Origin: Candidatus Obscuribacter phosphatis
GTDB taxonomy: Bacteria; Cyanobacteriota; Vampirovibrionia; Obscuribacterales; Obscuribacteraceae
DNA length: 64,000 bases
NCBI GenBank assembly: GCA_001899315.1
Contig: MOYA01000004.1
Span: forward strand, 118,477 to 182,476
Reading direction: 5' to 3'
Shown here: piece by piece, positions 1 through 8,111 of the stretch
Layout of the letters: the number at the start of each line of letters is the position of its first letter
How positions within the stretch are numbered: position 1 is the first letter of the stretch
Notes under the pieces: generated by a model
Databases searched by the model: none
What the model was told of the DNA's origin: nothing
Seen by the model: the letters and a program-made list of their open reading frames with translations, nothing else
Position numbers and translations under genes: made by a program

Positions 1-1
1 C

Positions 2-457
2 ACTCGCTACAGTTTTTCAGCTGTAAACACTATTTTGTTTAAGACCGGTACTATTCCAAATGCTGGTCGTATCAATCTAGAAGCCGCCGGCAAGAAAAAA
101 TTCGAACCGCTTACCCCCGAGCTGGAAGCCTATTTCAGACGCTGGCTTTATTTGCGTCTTTTCGCCAAAACATACTTTGGACCAGCGGCTGCCGGCTTTG
201 GGGTGGTTTCTGGCTATAACTGCTTGATGGCTTCTATTATCTGCGTCATGCTCTATGCCAAAGCCTCGGCTATTTTGCGCAAAGAAAACAAGCTCAACAT
301 AGAAGATATCTATGAAGCTTATTGGCGTCTAGACCGCGAATTGCTCACTATGGGTCAGAACTCTAAGCAAGAGAACGTGGCTTACAACTTTGCTTTTGCC
401 ACACCCCGTCTATTTCACAAAGTGCTATTTGAGCTGGAGCAAAGCTTGAAAGCTTGA
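2..457 (+). CDS. C-terminal part of an uncharacterised protein (start lies before the window)
   Basis: The reading frame is open from the left edge of the window to the stop, so the gene is 5'-truncated here; the TTG at 35 is only the first possible internal start. The visible part is alpha-helical, with a hydrophobic helix (roughly GVVSGYNCLMASIICVMLYA) and a conserved-looking acidic helix ending in a W-R-L-D-R-E motif. The pattern of a hydrophobic helix followed by an E-D-I-Y-E-A...R-L-D-R-E segment vaguely recalls the C-terminal half of FliB-type lysine N-methylases, but the cysteine cluster that would prove it would lie outside the window. It is convergent with the patatin gene. Function is not assigned. 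Confidence 0.6.
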   Translation, partial: TRYSFSAVNTILFKTGTIPNAGRINLEAAGKKKFEPLTPELEAYFRRWLYLRLFAKTYFGPAAAGFGVVSGYNCLMASIICVMLYAKASAILRKENKLNIEDIYEAYWRLDRELLTMGQNSKQENVAYNFAFATPRLFHKVLFELEQSLKA

Positions 458-479
458 TCTGCAACTACTTACAGACCGA

Positions 480-1481
480 TTATTTAGAGCAAAGAACTCC
501 GCGTTCAGCCAATTTGCGCTTAAGCTCGGGCATCATTTCTTTGGCAGCTTTCACACCGGCTTCGTAACCCCTCATACCGTCTGCCTTTTTGCGTGATATG
601 AGTGAAATGCCCTTGGTATCAGGGTGAATAACCACATCGGCATCTTTGCACTGTTCTACGTCTTGAGCGTTGAGCTGGATGCGAAGAGCTTGTTTGCTCA
701 CCGAGCCAATCTTTCTGAAATTCTTGATAGGCTGGTCCACCAGAGGCTCATCGATGTCGACGGCGATAACAAAGTCGGCACCCATTTCGCGCACATGGTT
801 GACCGGCACATTACAAATCAGTCCACCATCGCAATAAAGCTTGTTTTCAATTTCAACTGGCTTTCTGAGACCAGGCACGGCTGTACTGGCTTGCATGGCG
901 GTGCCAAGATCGCCATGGGTAATGCGACAGCTTTCACCGTCCACCATATTGGTCACCACTGCAGCAAAGGGGATGTTGAGCTTATCGATGGCTGAATGCT
1001 TGCCGGCTAGTCTATTGGCGTAGTCTCTAAATTTACCGCCGTAATAAAGACCGTCATAGGGGTGATGACCAAACAGTCTAGGCATGACCATAATCGGCGC
1101 CACCAAAATACGAACAGAAAGGGGCACAGTCATAAAGTGCTTCATCAACTCAGAATCTTGAAAGCGATTGGCTATTTCTTCAACCGGCATACCTGAGGCA
1201 TACAGACCGCCTACCACACTACCGATGGAAGTGCCGGCGATAACATCTATCGGAATGCCTTCGTCTTTCAACACTTTGAGCACACCGGCATGGGCTGAGC
1301 CACGCGCTCCGCCGCCACCAAGAGCCAGACCTATTTTGGGTCGAGCCCGACTGGTATCTTCTGCACTGCTGCTTTTAGCCGGTGCTGTCGGTTCGGCTGT
1401 TGTTTCATCAGCGAAAACAGCATTGCCGCCGATCATGATAGTCATGCTGGCGATAAGAGGAAGAAGGGCTAATTTTTTCAT
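480..1481 (-). CDS. Secreted patatin-like phospholipase
   Basis: This is a patatin/RssA-type acyl hydrolase that would cleave phospholipid or lipid esters with a Ser-Asp dyad. The oxyanion loop GGGGARG is at about residues 55-61, the nucleophile elbow GTSIG puts the catalytic Ser at residue 85, and the DGG motif puts the Asp at 218. The frame extends 30 codons further upstream, but the ATG at 1481 is preferred: it follows AGGTC and begins a signal peptide (MKKLALLPLIASM, then a hydrophobic stretch ending AVFA). A Ser/Thr/Pro-rich linker follows, so the enzyme is probably exported. There is no beta-barrel domain, unlike PlpD-type type V secreted patatins. Substrate unknown. Confidence 0.88.
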   Translation of the reverse strand: MKKLALLPLIASMTIMIGGNAVFADETTAEPTAPAKSSSAEDTSRARPKIGLALGGGGARGSAHAGVLKVLKDEGIPIDVIAGTSIGSVVGGLYASGMPVEEIANRFQDSELMKHFMTVPLSVRILVAPIMVMPRLFGHHPYDGLYYGGKFRDYANRLAGKHSAIDKLNIPFAAVVTNMVDGESCRITHGDLGTAMQASTAVPGLRKPVEIENKLYCDGGLICNVPVNHVREMGADFVIAVDIDEPLVDQPIKNFRKIGSVSKQALRIQLNAQDVEQCKDADVVIHPDTKGISLISRKKADGMRGYEAGVKAAKEMMPELKRKLAERGVLCSK

Positions 1482-1728
1482 TTTGGTTTTGACCTGAAGC
1501 GAGCTTGCTTGAAGAAGACGCGAGAAGCGCCTTTGGGATTCTATCAGGTCAAGTATGCCAATTCCTGACAAGTTTGTCAGATAGCTTTCATATAGCTTAA
1601 AGGTTGTTAGTTATTCTCTAAGCTTTGCCGCCGCCTCAAATAGGCAATAAGAGCCTTTCAACTGAATTTTTAGGGCAGTCTCTACAATCAGAAATAGCTA
1701 GTGAACTAATTTTTTAGCGCACTCTCCA

Positions 1729-2331
1729 CTAATCGGCAATAGCTTTTGAATCAGAAGCTACCACAGCAAAAAGGTCTTTCAAAGCAGCCAAGGTAGCGTT
1801 ATGCAGGTCGCGCGCCTTGACCACTTCGCCGCCCTTTGTCGCCGAAGGCAAATCGCGGGTGGCGCAGGCAGAAGCCACGACAGTGACAGGATAAGCCAGG
1901 GCATGGGCTGACCTCACCGTAGTACTGATGCAGGCATGAGTCATAAAGCCGGTAACTATAAGGTTTTTCAAACCAGCCTTTTTGAGCTGCTCGTCTAGCT
2001 CGGTCCCCACAAAGCTGGAAGGTTGAGACTTATCGATGATGCTATCTTCGCTCTGCGGCTTTAGTTCATCGACGATTTGAAAATAGGGTCCGTCCGGATC
2101 AAAAATAGGAGCCCCGCTCATTGTTTTGTGCCTAACAAACCAAATTTTGCCTCCGGCACGACGGGAGCGCTCTACCAAGCCGGCAATCTCTTCCACAGCC
2201 TGCTCAAAACCAGAAAGAGGCAAGGCTCCGTCTTTGTACTCACGCTGAGCATCGACAACAATCAGTGCGCTTTCCGATAGCTTGCTAGGACAGCCCTCGG
2301 CATTGAGCATTTGCAATAAGGTCTTAGCCAT
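1729..2331 (-). CDS. Isochorismatase-family cysteine hydrolase
   Basis: This is a cysteine hydrolase of the isochorismatase/nicotinamidase fold, 200 residues, cytosolic. The expected triad is visible: Asp27 in VVDAQ, Lys101 in the IDKSQPSSF segment, and Cys134 in THACIS after the typical LIVTGFMT strand. The family hydrolyses small amides or vinyl ethers (nicotinamide, isochorismate, carbamoyl compounds). No siderophore or NAD genes are nearby, so the substrate cannot be named. It is on the same strand as the GT9 gene, 39 bases downstream of it, and could be the last gene of the dnaA-dnaN transcript. Confidence 0.85.
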   Translation of the reverse strand: MAKTLLQMLNAEGCPSKLSESALIVVDAQREYKDGALPLSGFEQAVEEIAGLVERSRRAGGKIWFVRHKTMSGAPIFDPDGPYFQIVDELKPQSEDSIIDKSQPSSFVGTELDEQLKKAGLKNLIVTGFMTHACISTTVRSAHALAYPVTVVASACATRDLPSATKGGEVVKARDLHNATLAALKDLFAVVASDSKAIAD

Positions 2332-2370
2332 TTCTATCCTTTTTTTGAACTCTATAAAAACAAGACAACT

Positions 2371-3291
2371 TTAGCTCAGCAGTTCTTTCAGTTCATTAAA
2401 GACAGCCTGGGGAGAGATGCCGTAAAGACAACGCTCCTTCTCATCTTCGAGGGCACAGGTCAAAGGCTCCCAGAGTTGCCAGACCGGATAAGCCAACTTC
2501 TCATTGGGACTGTCGGCAAATTCTCGCTCTAGGCAAACAGCTGGGCAAACTGGGCCGACAAGCGAGCGCACATGCTTGTAGGGACGCATAAACATGTTGT
2601 TATAGCGAAAAATAGAGACTGTAGGCACTCCTTGATGCACAGACAAATGCATCAAACCGGTGTCAACAGCAACCACTGCTTTGGCGCTGCTGATTAAGTC
2701 TAGGGCGTCGCCAATGCCGGGGGTCGGCTCGTGGGGAAGACCCGCTTCTATGACATTAGCCACAATTTGGCAGCGCTCCGGTTCGCCTATGACAAGCACC
2801 GGTATTCCTTGCTCTTCAAGCAGCTGAGCCAAGGTTAGCCAATGCTTTTCAGGCCAGCATTTGAAGTGTCCAGCCGAGCCGGGAATAAAAATCACAGTCT
2901 GGCTCAAATCTTGACGCTTGTGAAAAGAGAGCGGCTGCAAACTAAAGTCGCAGTCAATTTGAAAGTCACGACAGATACCCTTCAAGACATCGAGTATTTT
3001 GTAGCCTGGATAAAGATCATTGAACTCTTTCGAACCCCAGATCGATGAAGACTGCAGGGGATGATCTCTAAAGTTGAAATAGCGGTCACCGGCCTTTAGT
3101 TCTTCCGGCTTAAACTCTGACTCTTTGATGCTGCCTGCCAACCCCTCTATCTTGTCAGAGAGACCATACTGAGCCGGCGAGCGCATTATCAGATAGGTTT
3201 CGTGACCGCTCTTGATGAGGGCATGCAAAATTGGAATCGTGACGATTAGATCGCCAAGACCATTTGAGACTGGAGCGAGATAATATGCCAA
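2371..3291 (-). CDS. Glycosyltransferase family 9 (heptosyltransferase-like)
   Basis: This is a GT-B glycosyltransferase of the heptosyltransferase (GT9) family, which transfers sugars to lipopolysaccharide core or similar glycans at the inner face of the cytoplasmic membrane. The N-terminal GLGDLIVTIP motif (residues 11-20) is the acceptor-side signature. The C-terminal nucleotide-sugar half shows FIPGSAGHFKCWPEKHW (135-151) and the diagnostic AVDTGLMHL (208-216). Length (306) is slightly short for the family. Its presence supports a glycolipid outer membrane. It lies 18 bases after the small exported gene that follows dnaN, so it is probably in that transcript. Confidence 0.85.
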   Translation of the reverse strand: MAYYLAPVSNGLGDLIVTIPILHALIKSGHETYLIMRSPAQYGLSDKIEGLAGSIKESEFKPEELKAGDRYFNFRDHPLQSSSIWGSKEFNDLYPGYKILDVLKGICRDFQIDCDFSLQPLSFHKRQDLSQTVIFIPGSAGHFKCWPEKHWLTLAQLLEEQGIPVLVIGEPERCQIVANVIEAGLPHEPTPGIGDALDLISSAKAVVAVDTGLMHLSVHQGVPTVSIFRYNNMFMRPYKHVRSLVGPVCPAVCLEREFADSPNEKLAYPVWQLWEPLTCALEDEKERCLYGISPQAVFNELKELLS

Positions 3292-3309
3292 TTTTCCTCT
3301 TTCTCTAAA

Positions 3310-3798
3310 TCAAGGACTATCAGCCTGCAAAACATCCAGTCCAGCTGCTATTCGCCTAGCCAGCTTTTCAACTGTGATAGTTTCACTGGCATAAGGCTTG
3401 CGGTAGACGACCTTGCTCTTGTTAGTAATTAGCTTATCCATTAAATGACTGGCTGCCACCGGATCTACTTGGCGCATCAAAAGAAAAAGATAGATTTTAC
3501 CTGCGCTTGTGGCATTGGTGAAGCGGGCTTTAATAACCGCTGCATTGACCTGAGCCGGTGAAGCATTCTTGAGCCGCTTAAACGCCAGCCAAAGCTCACC
3601 GGCAGTGGGTTTGCCCTGCGAGTAATAATAGACCGAAGATGCTTTACCCAGACTGTTTAGGTCGGAGAGGTTATCGGCTAAAGCTGCTCCAGCCGTAAAA
3701 GAGAGAAGCAAAAGAATGGAACAAGAGATGAGAGCAGCAGTGATTATAACTTTTGAAATACGGCTTGGCAGCTCAAAGACAGATAGCGGAAAGCGCAC
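3310..3798 (-). CDS. Small exported or membrane-anchored protein of unknown function after dnaN
   Basis: The 162-residue product starts with a positively charged segment and one hydrophobic stretch (about residues 16-42, ending AGAALA), read as a signal peptide or an N-terminal anchor. The rest is helical and polar, with no cysteines and no motif I recognise. The start lies 3 bases after the dnaN stop, so translation is probably coupled to dnaN. A GT9 gene follows at once. The spacing supports a real gene; the function is not known. Confidence 0.7.
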   Translation of the reverse strand: MRFPLSVFELPSRISKVIITAALISCSILLLLSFTAGAALADNLSDLNSLGKASSVYYYSQGKPTAGELWLAFKRLKNASPAQVNAAVIKARFTNATSAGKIYLFLLMRQVDPVAASHLMDKLITNKSKVVYRKPYASETITVEKLARRIAAGLDVLQADSP

Positions 3799-3801
3799 AG
3801 C

Positions 3802-4998
3802 CTATTTTGCCTGTACAGGCATGAGCAGGTATTTGTAGTTCTCGTCACCGATGCCCTTGATGATCAGAGGCTTGAGCGGACCGGTCATTTCCAGCTTGAC
3901 TTCATCTACACCCAGTCGTTGCAAAACATCAGTCAAATAGCGCACGTTGACGGCGACATCGATGGTTTCGCCTTCCAGTCCGATTGAAACTTCTTCCTGA
4001 GCACGTCCAACGTCAGGTGTATTGGCTGAAATCTGTACCATATCAGCTTCAAAGTGCAGCTTGATCAAGTGAGTACGGTCATCAGACATAACCGCCACAC
4101 GTTCGATCGCTCCCACTACTTCATCACGTTTGAAACTCGCCAAATGGCTGTAGTCTTTGGGAAAGAGTGTCTGGTATTGGGGATATTCGCCGGAGATGAG
4201 GCGGGTGGAAAGGAAGTGGCTCTCGGTCTCAAAAGTAATCTGACCATTAACCACAGCCAGTCTCACATCTTTGCCGTCTTGGCTGTCGAGAACTTTGACA
4301 ATTTCGGTGCAAGACTTGGCAGGAATAATTGCTTTCAAGCTGACTGGTTTTTCAAGAGTGGCTGTAGCAGACTTGGTTTCGCCTTCTACTTCCATGGCAG
4401 CATCGCTTTCTTCGACGGCGCGAGCGGCTGGGACGGCTACATTCAATTTTTCAAAGCGGTGAGCAAGACGGGAACCATCTGTGGCTGTACATTCGAAGTT
4501 GCCATTATCGATGACCAGATAAACCCCGCCTAAGATGCTGCTGGTGTCGAAAGCGGCGGCGGCAAAAGCTGTTTGCACAATACTCTTTCTAAGCACATCG
4601 GAAGGCATCAAGACGCCTTCGCGCGAACGACTTTCGGCTGTCTTGGGGAAATCATCAGCGGGTAGACCAGTGATGCTGAACTTAGAACGTTTGCAGGTAA
4701 CCGAGGTTTCGAAGGTGTCTTTGTTTACTTGAAAAGAAACCAAGTCACTCGGCAGCTTGGAGACGATCTCGAGCAACTTCTTACCGGGCAAAGTGATTGA
4801 ACCTGGTGTATAGACAACCCCGGTGGCCTTGGTTTCGATTGTCAAATCAAGATCGGTACCGTGGAATTTAACTGTGGTTTCGTCAAGACTCTCAATCAAG
4901 ACATTGCTGAGAATCGGCTGCACGACTCTGGTTGCAAGAGCGCTGGTCACATCTTTAAGGGCTTTCACCAGGACATCTTTTTGAACTGCAAAGTGCAT
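3802..4998 (-). CDS. dnaN: DNA polymerase III sliding clamp (beta subunit)
   Basis: The protein is the ring-shaped processivity clamp that tethers the replicative polymerase to DNA. It begins MHFAVQKDVLVKALKDVTSAL, with the typical RVVQPILSNVLIE first strand, has the central RLISGEYPQY signature, and ends in LMPVQAK, matching the usual C-terminal LMP(V/M)R. It has 398 residues against about 370-380 for most clamps. The excess is an acidic, Ser/Thr/Glu-rich insertion around residues 195-215 in the second domain, which reads as a surface loop. It lies downstream of dnaA on the same strand, separated by the oriC candidate, which is the ancestral bacterial order. Confidence 0.97.
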   Translation of the reverse strand: MHFAVQKDVLVKALKDVTSALATRVVQPILSNVLIESLDETTVKFHGTDLDLTIETKATGVVYTPGSITLPGKKLLEIVSKLPSDLVSFQVNKDTFETSVTCKRSKFSITGLPADDFPKTAESRSREGVLMPSDVLRKSIVQTAFAAAAFDTSSILGGVYLVIDNGNFECTATDGSRLAHRFEKLNVAVPAARAVEESDAAMEVEGETKSATATLEKPVSLKAIIPAKSCTEIVKVLDSQDGKDVRLAVVNGQITFETESHFLSTRLISGEYPQYQTLFPKDYSHLASFKRDEVVGAIERVAVMSDDRTHLIKLHFEADMVQISANTPDVGRAQEEVSIGLEGETIDVAVNVRYLTDVLQRLGVDEVKLEMTGPLKPLIIKGIGDENYKYLLMPVQAK

Positions 4999-5391
4999 TT
5001 GTTGAAACCTCGGGAATTATTTGCTTAACGATCCAGTTGTATATATAAAGGAACGACTTCCGATGTGTTGTGCTTAGTGCCCTGGAAATCTCCATAAAGA
5101 TTACCGTCTGCGGGGAATATTTTCAACTTCTCTCTAGTGTGTTTTTGGCAACCTGAGCCATCTTTAGCATTTCTACTCTTGTTAGTTCAATAAATTTAGT
5201 TATATAGAAGTAGGAGGGGAAGCCAATTTTTGTAGATAAGCCTTGAAACTTAAACCCTGTCCGAAGATCCCCTGTAGAAAACTTGTCTGTGCTTTGTTGA
5301 TAAAGAAAAGTCGTATATACGCCAAGTGGTGGGGATTGCACAGAGGGCTTACAACAAGCGGACAACTTTTGCACAAGTTTTCTACAGGCAG
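4999..5391. other. oriC: Candidate chromosomal replication origin (oriC) between dnaA and dnaN
   Basis: The gap between dnaA and dnaN holds a cluster of sequences matching the relaxed DnaA-box form TTWTNNACA within 160 bases. These are TTATCTACA (minus strand, 5231-5239), TTTTCTACA (minus, 5273-5281), TTATCAACA (minus, 5295-5303), TTTTGCACA (plus, 5367-5375) and TTTTCTACA (plus, 5378-5386). Two of them lie in a perfect 16-base inverted repeat (5271-5286 against 5373-5388). An AT-rich stretch (about 5180-5208) next to the cluster could be the unwinding element. Box identity is judged by eye; a GC-skew switch over the whole chromosome would confirm it. Confidence 0.6.
5271..5388. repeat. Perfect 16-bp inverted repeat carrying DnaA-box-like sequences
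   Basis: CCTGTAGAAAACTTGT at 5271-5286 is the exact reverse complement of the 16 bases at 5373-5388. Each arm contains TTTTCTACA, one base from the cyanobacterial-type box TTTTCCACA. The right arm touches the end of dnaA. The arms are 86 bases apart, too far for a simple hairpin, so a paired protein-binding site is more likely. Confidence 0.7.
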
Positions 5392-6867
5392 TTAATCTGC
5401 CAACTGGCTTGAGATTTGCTTTACCGACTGCGCTAGATTGGGGTCTTTGGGCATGGCCTCTTTTATTCTAGAGTGCGCATATAGAGCAGATGTATGTTTG
5501 CGGTTACCGAAGGCTTCACCAATTCGTGGGAAGCTCATCTTGATAAGCTCGTGGGCCAAATACATAGCAATATGCCTTGGCAAGGTGAGGTCCTGACTAC
5601 GTTTTGCCGAGCGCAGTTCGCTGGGTTCGACTCGATAGTGCGAAGCCACTGTTTGAATGATGCGATCGATGGTTATGGTGGCTCTAGGCTTGTTATTTGG
5701 CACTGTGGGCTGCAACATACCGGCCAGCGATTGAACGGTCAATGCTTCGCCTGTGAGGCTGCTGTATGCGTTGGCCCTGATTAGAGCACCTTCCAACTCT
5801 CTTATGTTTGTGGTGAATACCGAGGCGATGTACTCAAGAGCATCGTCATCAATACGCATATTCTCGGCTTCGCATTTCTTGCGCAAAATGGCAACCCTGG
5901 TCTCTAAGTCAGGTGCTTGAATATCGGCTATCAGCCCCCATTCAAAGCGACTGCGTAGACGTTCTTCTAGGTGGGAAATGGCTTTGGGTGGACGATCAGA
6001 CGAGAGTACTATTTGTCTGCCTGAATCTCGCAGGGCGTTGAAAGTATGGAAGAACTCTTCCTGTGTACTTTCTTTGCCTTGCAAGAACTGAATATCATCA
6101 ACCAACAAAACGTCTACCTGCCGGTAACGTTTGCGGAAGTCGGACATGCGGTCGTCTCTAATCGAGTTGATGAGCTCGTTGGTGAATTTTTCGCAACTTA
6201 TATATCTGATTGAGGCATTGGGAGAATGTCGCAAAATCTCGTGGCCTATGGCATGCATGATATGTGTCTTACCAAGACCAACCCCTCCATATATAAATAG
6301 AGGGTTATAGGCTTGTCCGGGTCTTTGCGCCACTGCTAAAGCCGCCGAATGGGTGAAGCGGTTGTGGGCGCCTACGACAAAGGTTTCAAATAGATATTTG
6401 GCATTGAGATTGCTGCGGGCTGTCAACACCGAATCGGGTAAACGAGCGCTATTGGCGGGATTAGACTGTCCAAGCGACTGGAAGGGGTTTTGACTGGGAT
6501 AGCTTGGTTGAGCAATGGCAGGCTCTGCTTCTGTTCCCTCGGAACTGATACTGGCTATGGTGGCAGTATAATTGTCTGCTTTCACGCTCGGATCGACGAT
6601 TACCTTGATCGAGACCGGGCTGCCAATAACTTGTCCGATTGCTTCAGACACAGCAGCAGCGTAGTTATTAGCCACCATGCCGCGCATAAATTCGTTGCTT
6701 ACGGCAATAGAAGCCTGCCCCTGAGCCAATTCCACCAGTTGAGCCGGCCTAATCCAGCTCTCAAAGCTAGGCTGGCTAAGCTTTTTCTCCAGAATGACTC
6801 TGGCCTCGCTCCAGACATCTTTATTTGATTTGAGGAGGCGCACGTCTTCTGTATTTGAGTTTGTCAT
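5392..6867 (-). CDS. dnaA: Chromosomal replication initiator protein DnaA
   Basis: DnaA binds DnaA boxes, melts the origin and loads the replicative helicase. All four domains are visible. Domain I has VWSEARVILEKKLSQPSFESW near the N-terminus, then a Ser/Pro-rich linker. The AAA+ domain has Walker A GGVGLGKTH at about 194-202 and Walker B LLVDD at about 254-258. Domain IV, binding DNA, has the RHIAMYLAHELI helix and a DnaA signature that reads HTSALYAH instead of the common HTTVLHA. The frame opens 18 codons earlier (6921), but the ATG at 6867 fits the usual domain I start and has AGGAC upstream. Length is then 491. It is divergent from rpmH. Confidence 0.96.
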   Translation of the reverse strand: MTNSNTEDVRLLKSNKDVWSEARVILEKKLSQPSFESWIRPAQLVELAQGQASIAVSNEFMRGMVANNYAAAVSEAIGQVIGSPVSIKVIVDPSVKADNYTATIASISSEGTEAEPAIAQPSYPSQNPFQSLGQSNPANSARLPDSVLTARSNLNAKYLFETFVVGAHNRFTHSAALAVAQRPGQAYNPLFIYGGVGLGKTHIMHAIGHEILRHSPNASIRYISCEKFTNELINSIRDDRMSDFRKRYRQVDVLLVDDIQFLQGKESTQEEFFHTFNALRDSGRQIVLSSDRPPKAISHLEERLRSRFEWGLIADIQAPDLETRVAILRKKCEAENMRIDDDALEYIASVFTTNIRELEGALIRANAYSSLTGEALTVQSLAGMLQPTVPNNKPRATITIDRIIQTVASHYRVEPSELRSAKRSQDLTLPRHIAMYLAHELIKMSFPRIGEAFGNRKHTSALYAHSRIKEAMPKDPNLAQSVKQISSQLAD

Positions 6868-7179
6868 CGAAACTAAGGTCCTGAGTGGTAATTGGCTACG
6901 ATAGCCCTGTGATTGAGGCATTGCAAGTCGCTGGGCTACAATTTGTACTTGGCACGCTGGTCAAGGACTGACAAAAGATTTTGCAGCCGGCGCGCCAAAT
7001 TAGCCCAAACTCACCTGAAATGTCTCTAAGTGAGCAATTATTCGTAAATTTTTAGTCCGCCTTCATGGCAGACTTCTCGAAGTATTTGCAATAGATGATA
7101 GCATAGCTATGCCTTCGATAGAATGCGACAAAACGCCAAAAAATTTTTACTTGAATTCAGGTCAGGAGTTACATAAGAC
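6868..7179. promoter_or_regulatory. Divergent intergenic region between dnaA and rpmH
   Basis: This 312-base gap must hold the promoters for dnaA leftward and for the rpmH operon rightward. I see a perfect 12-base palindrome GCATAGCTATGC at 7101-7112 and an AGGAG ribosome-binding site at 7164-7168 in front of rpmH. No good DnaA box was found here, so the origin signals appear confined to the dnaA-dnaN gap. The exact promoter hexamers are not clear by eye. Confidence 0.4.
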
Positions 7180-7314
7180 ATGAAAAGAACACTCAGAGGT
7201 GCTATTCGCAAAGCCAAGAGAGGAAGCGGCTTTCTTAAAAGAATGTCTACCAAGTCTGGACAAAAAGTAATTAAAGCTCGTCGTGCTAAAGGCCGTTATC
7301 GCCTGTCCGTATAA
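7180..7314 (+). CDS. rpmH: 50S ribosomal protein L34
   Basis: The 44-residue, very basic protein begins [20 protein letters not shown] and ends [11 protein letters not shown], matching the L34 pattern of a KRT start, a central GF..RM.T..G segment and a terminal RR.KGR.RL. L34 is a late-assembling protein of the large ribosomal subunit. AGGAG lies 11 bases before the ATG. It heads the conserved rpmH-rnpA-yidD-yidC-jag operon. Confidence 0.97.
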   Translation: MKRTLRGAIRKAKRGSGFLKRMSTKSGQKVIKARRAKGRYRLSV

Positions 7315-7324
7315 GAGTCTTTTC

Positions 7325-7759
7325 TTGCTTCCGGCATCAGAGCGGGCGCGCAAGTCAAGCGTATTCACCCGTGCATACACTGCAAGGCGTTCAGTGTCTT
7401 CAGGTTGTCTGACGCTATACATATTGCACCGCTTCGTTCCAAAGCGCTTGAGGACCGAAAAGAATGGTCCTGCTGAAAACAAGCCTGCAAGGCTACTTGT
7501 GGGCTTTTCTATAGCAAAAAAAGTATTGAAAAGCGCTTGCCGCCGTAATCGCTGCAAAAGACGAGTGAGAGAAGCCTACAAAGCGGTCAAGAACGAGCTC
7601 TTGAGCGGCGATGAATTGGCCGAAGGCTTCAAACATTGGTATGCAGCCATTTTTGTTATAGGTGCCGAAGCTCAAGAGCTTCCTTATACCGATTTGAAAA
7701 GAGTTATGCGCGAATGCCTCGTCAAAGCCAATAAGAAATTCGGCAAAGCGAATCTGTAA
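7325..7759 (+). CDS. rnpA: Ribonuclease P protein component
   Basis: RnpA is the basic protein cofactor of RNase P, which trims the 5' leader from tRNA precursors. The family signature is clear: RLLVGFSIAKKVLKSACRRNRCKRRVREAYK, in which the RNR motif contacts the catalytic RNA. The TTG at 7325 gives MLPASERARKSSVFTRAY, which aligns with the usual MLPKEHRLRKS start, so I prefer it. A GTG at 7283 inside rpmH would add 14 residues with no family support. An insertion of about 15 residues lies between the N-terminal strand and the GFSIAKK motif. Six bases separate it from the yidD frame. Confidence 0.93.
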   Translation: MLPASERARKSSVFTRAYTARRSVSSGCLTLYILHRFVPKRLRTEKNGPAENKPARLLVGFSIAKKVLKSACRRNRCKRRVREAYKAVKNELLSGDELAEGFKHWYAAIFVIGAEAQELPYTDLKRVMRECLVKANKKFGKANL

Positions 7760-7765
7760 AACACA

Positions 7766-8104
7766 TTGATAAATTATCTGACCGACAATAAATGTAATTT
7801 CGACTGCAAGCCGACTGACAAAGAGGCTGGTTATGGCCAAGCGGCTATGTTTGCCGATTGTAGCGGTCTTGGTTTGTTGTCAAGGATGGCTTTGTTTGTT
7901 CTCTGGCTCTATCAGAAGACTCTGATTTTGAGACAGCCATCATGCAGGTTTTATCCATCCTGTTCACAATATATGGCTGTAGGGATCAGGCGTTTTGGTT
8001 TTTTTAGGGGTCTCTTTCTGGGGCTGAAAAGACTATGCAAATGTCATCCCTATCATGAAGGCGGCATCGATGACGTGCCCGACCATTTTTCTCTTTTGAG
8101 GTAG
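7766..8104 (+). CDS. yidD: Membrane protein insertion efficiency factor YidD
   Basis: YidD is a small membrane-surface protein that helps YidC-dependent insertion. The core runs from [20 protein letters not shown] through [16 protein letters not shown] to [16 protein letters not shown], with the conserved Cys-Arg-Phe-x-Pro-x-Cys and K-C-H-P motifs. The frame from the TTG at 7766 gives 112 residues, longer than the usual 70-85. Internal ATGs at 7847 (85 residues) and 7886 (72 residues) fit the family length better, but none has a strong ribosome-binding site, so the start is unsettled. It lies between rnpA and yidC as in most bacteria. Confidence 0.92.
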   Translation: MINYLTDNKCNFDCKPTDKEAGYGQAAMFADCSGLGLLSRMALFVLWLYQKTLILRQPSCRFYPSCSQYMAVGIRRFGFFRGLFLGLKRLCKCHPYHEGGIDDVPDHFSLLR

Positions 8105-8111
8105 CCGTAGC

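Noticed and set aside
5123-5374. 83-codon frame in the dnaA-dnaN gap
   Set aside because: It overlaps the DnaA-type boxes and inverted repeat, has no ribosome-binding site and no protein-like pattern.
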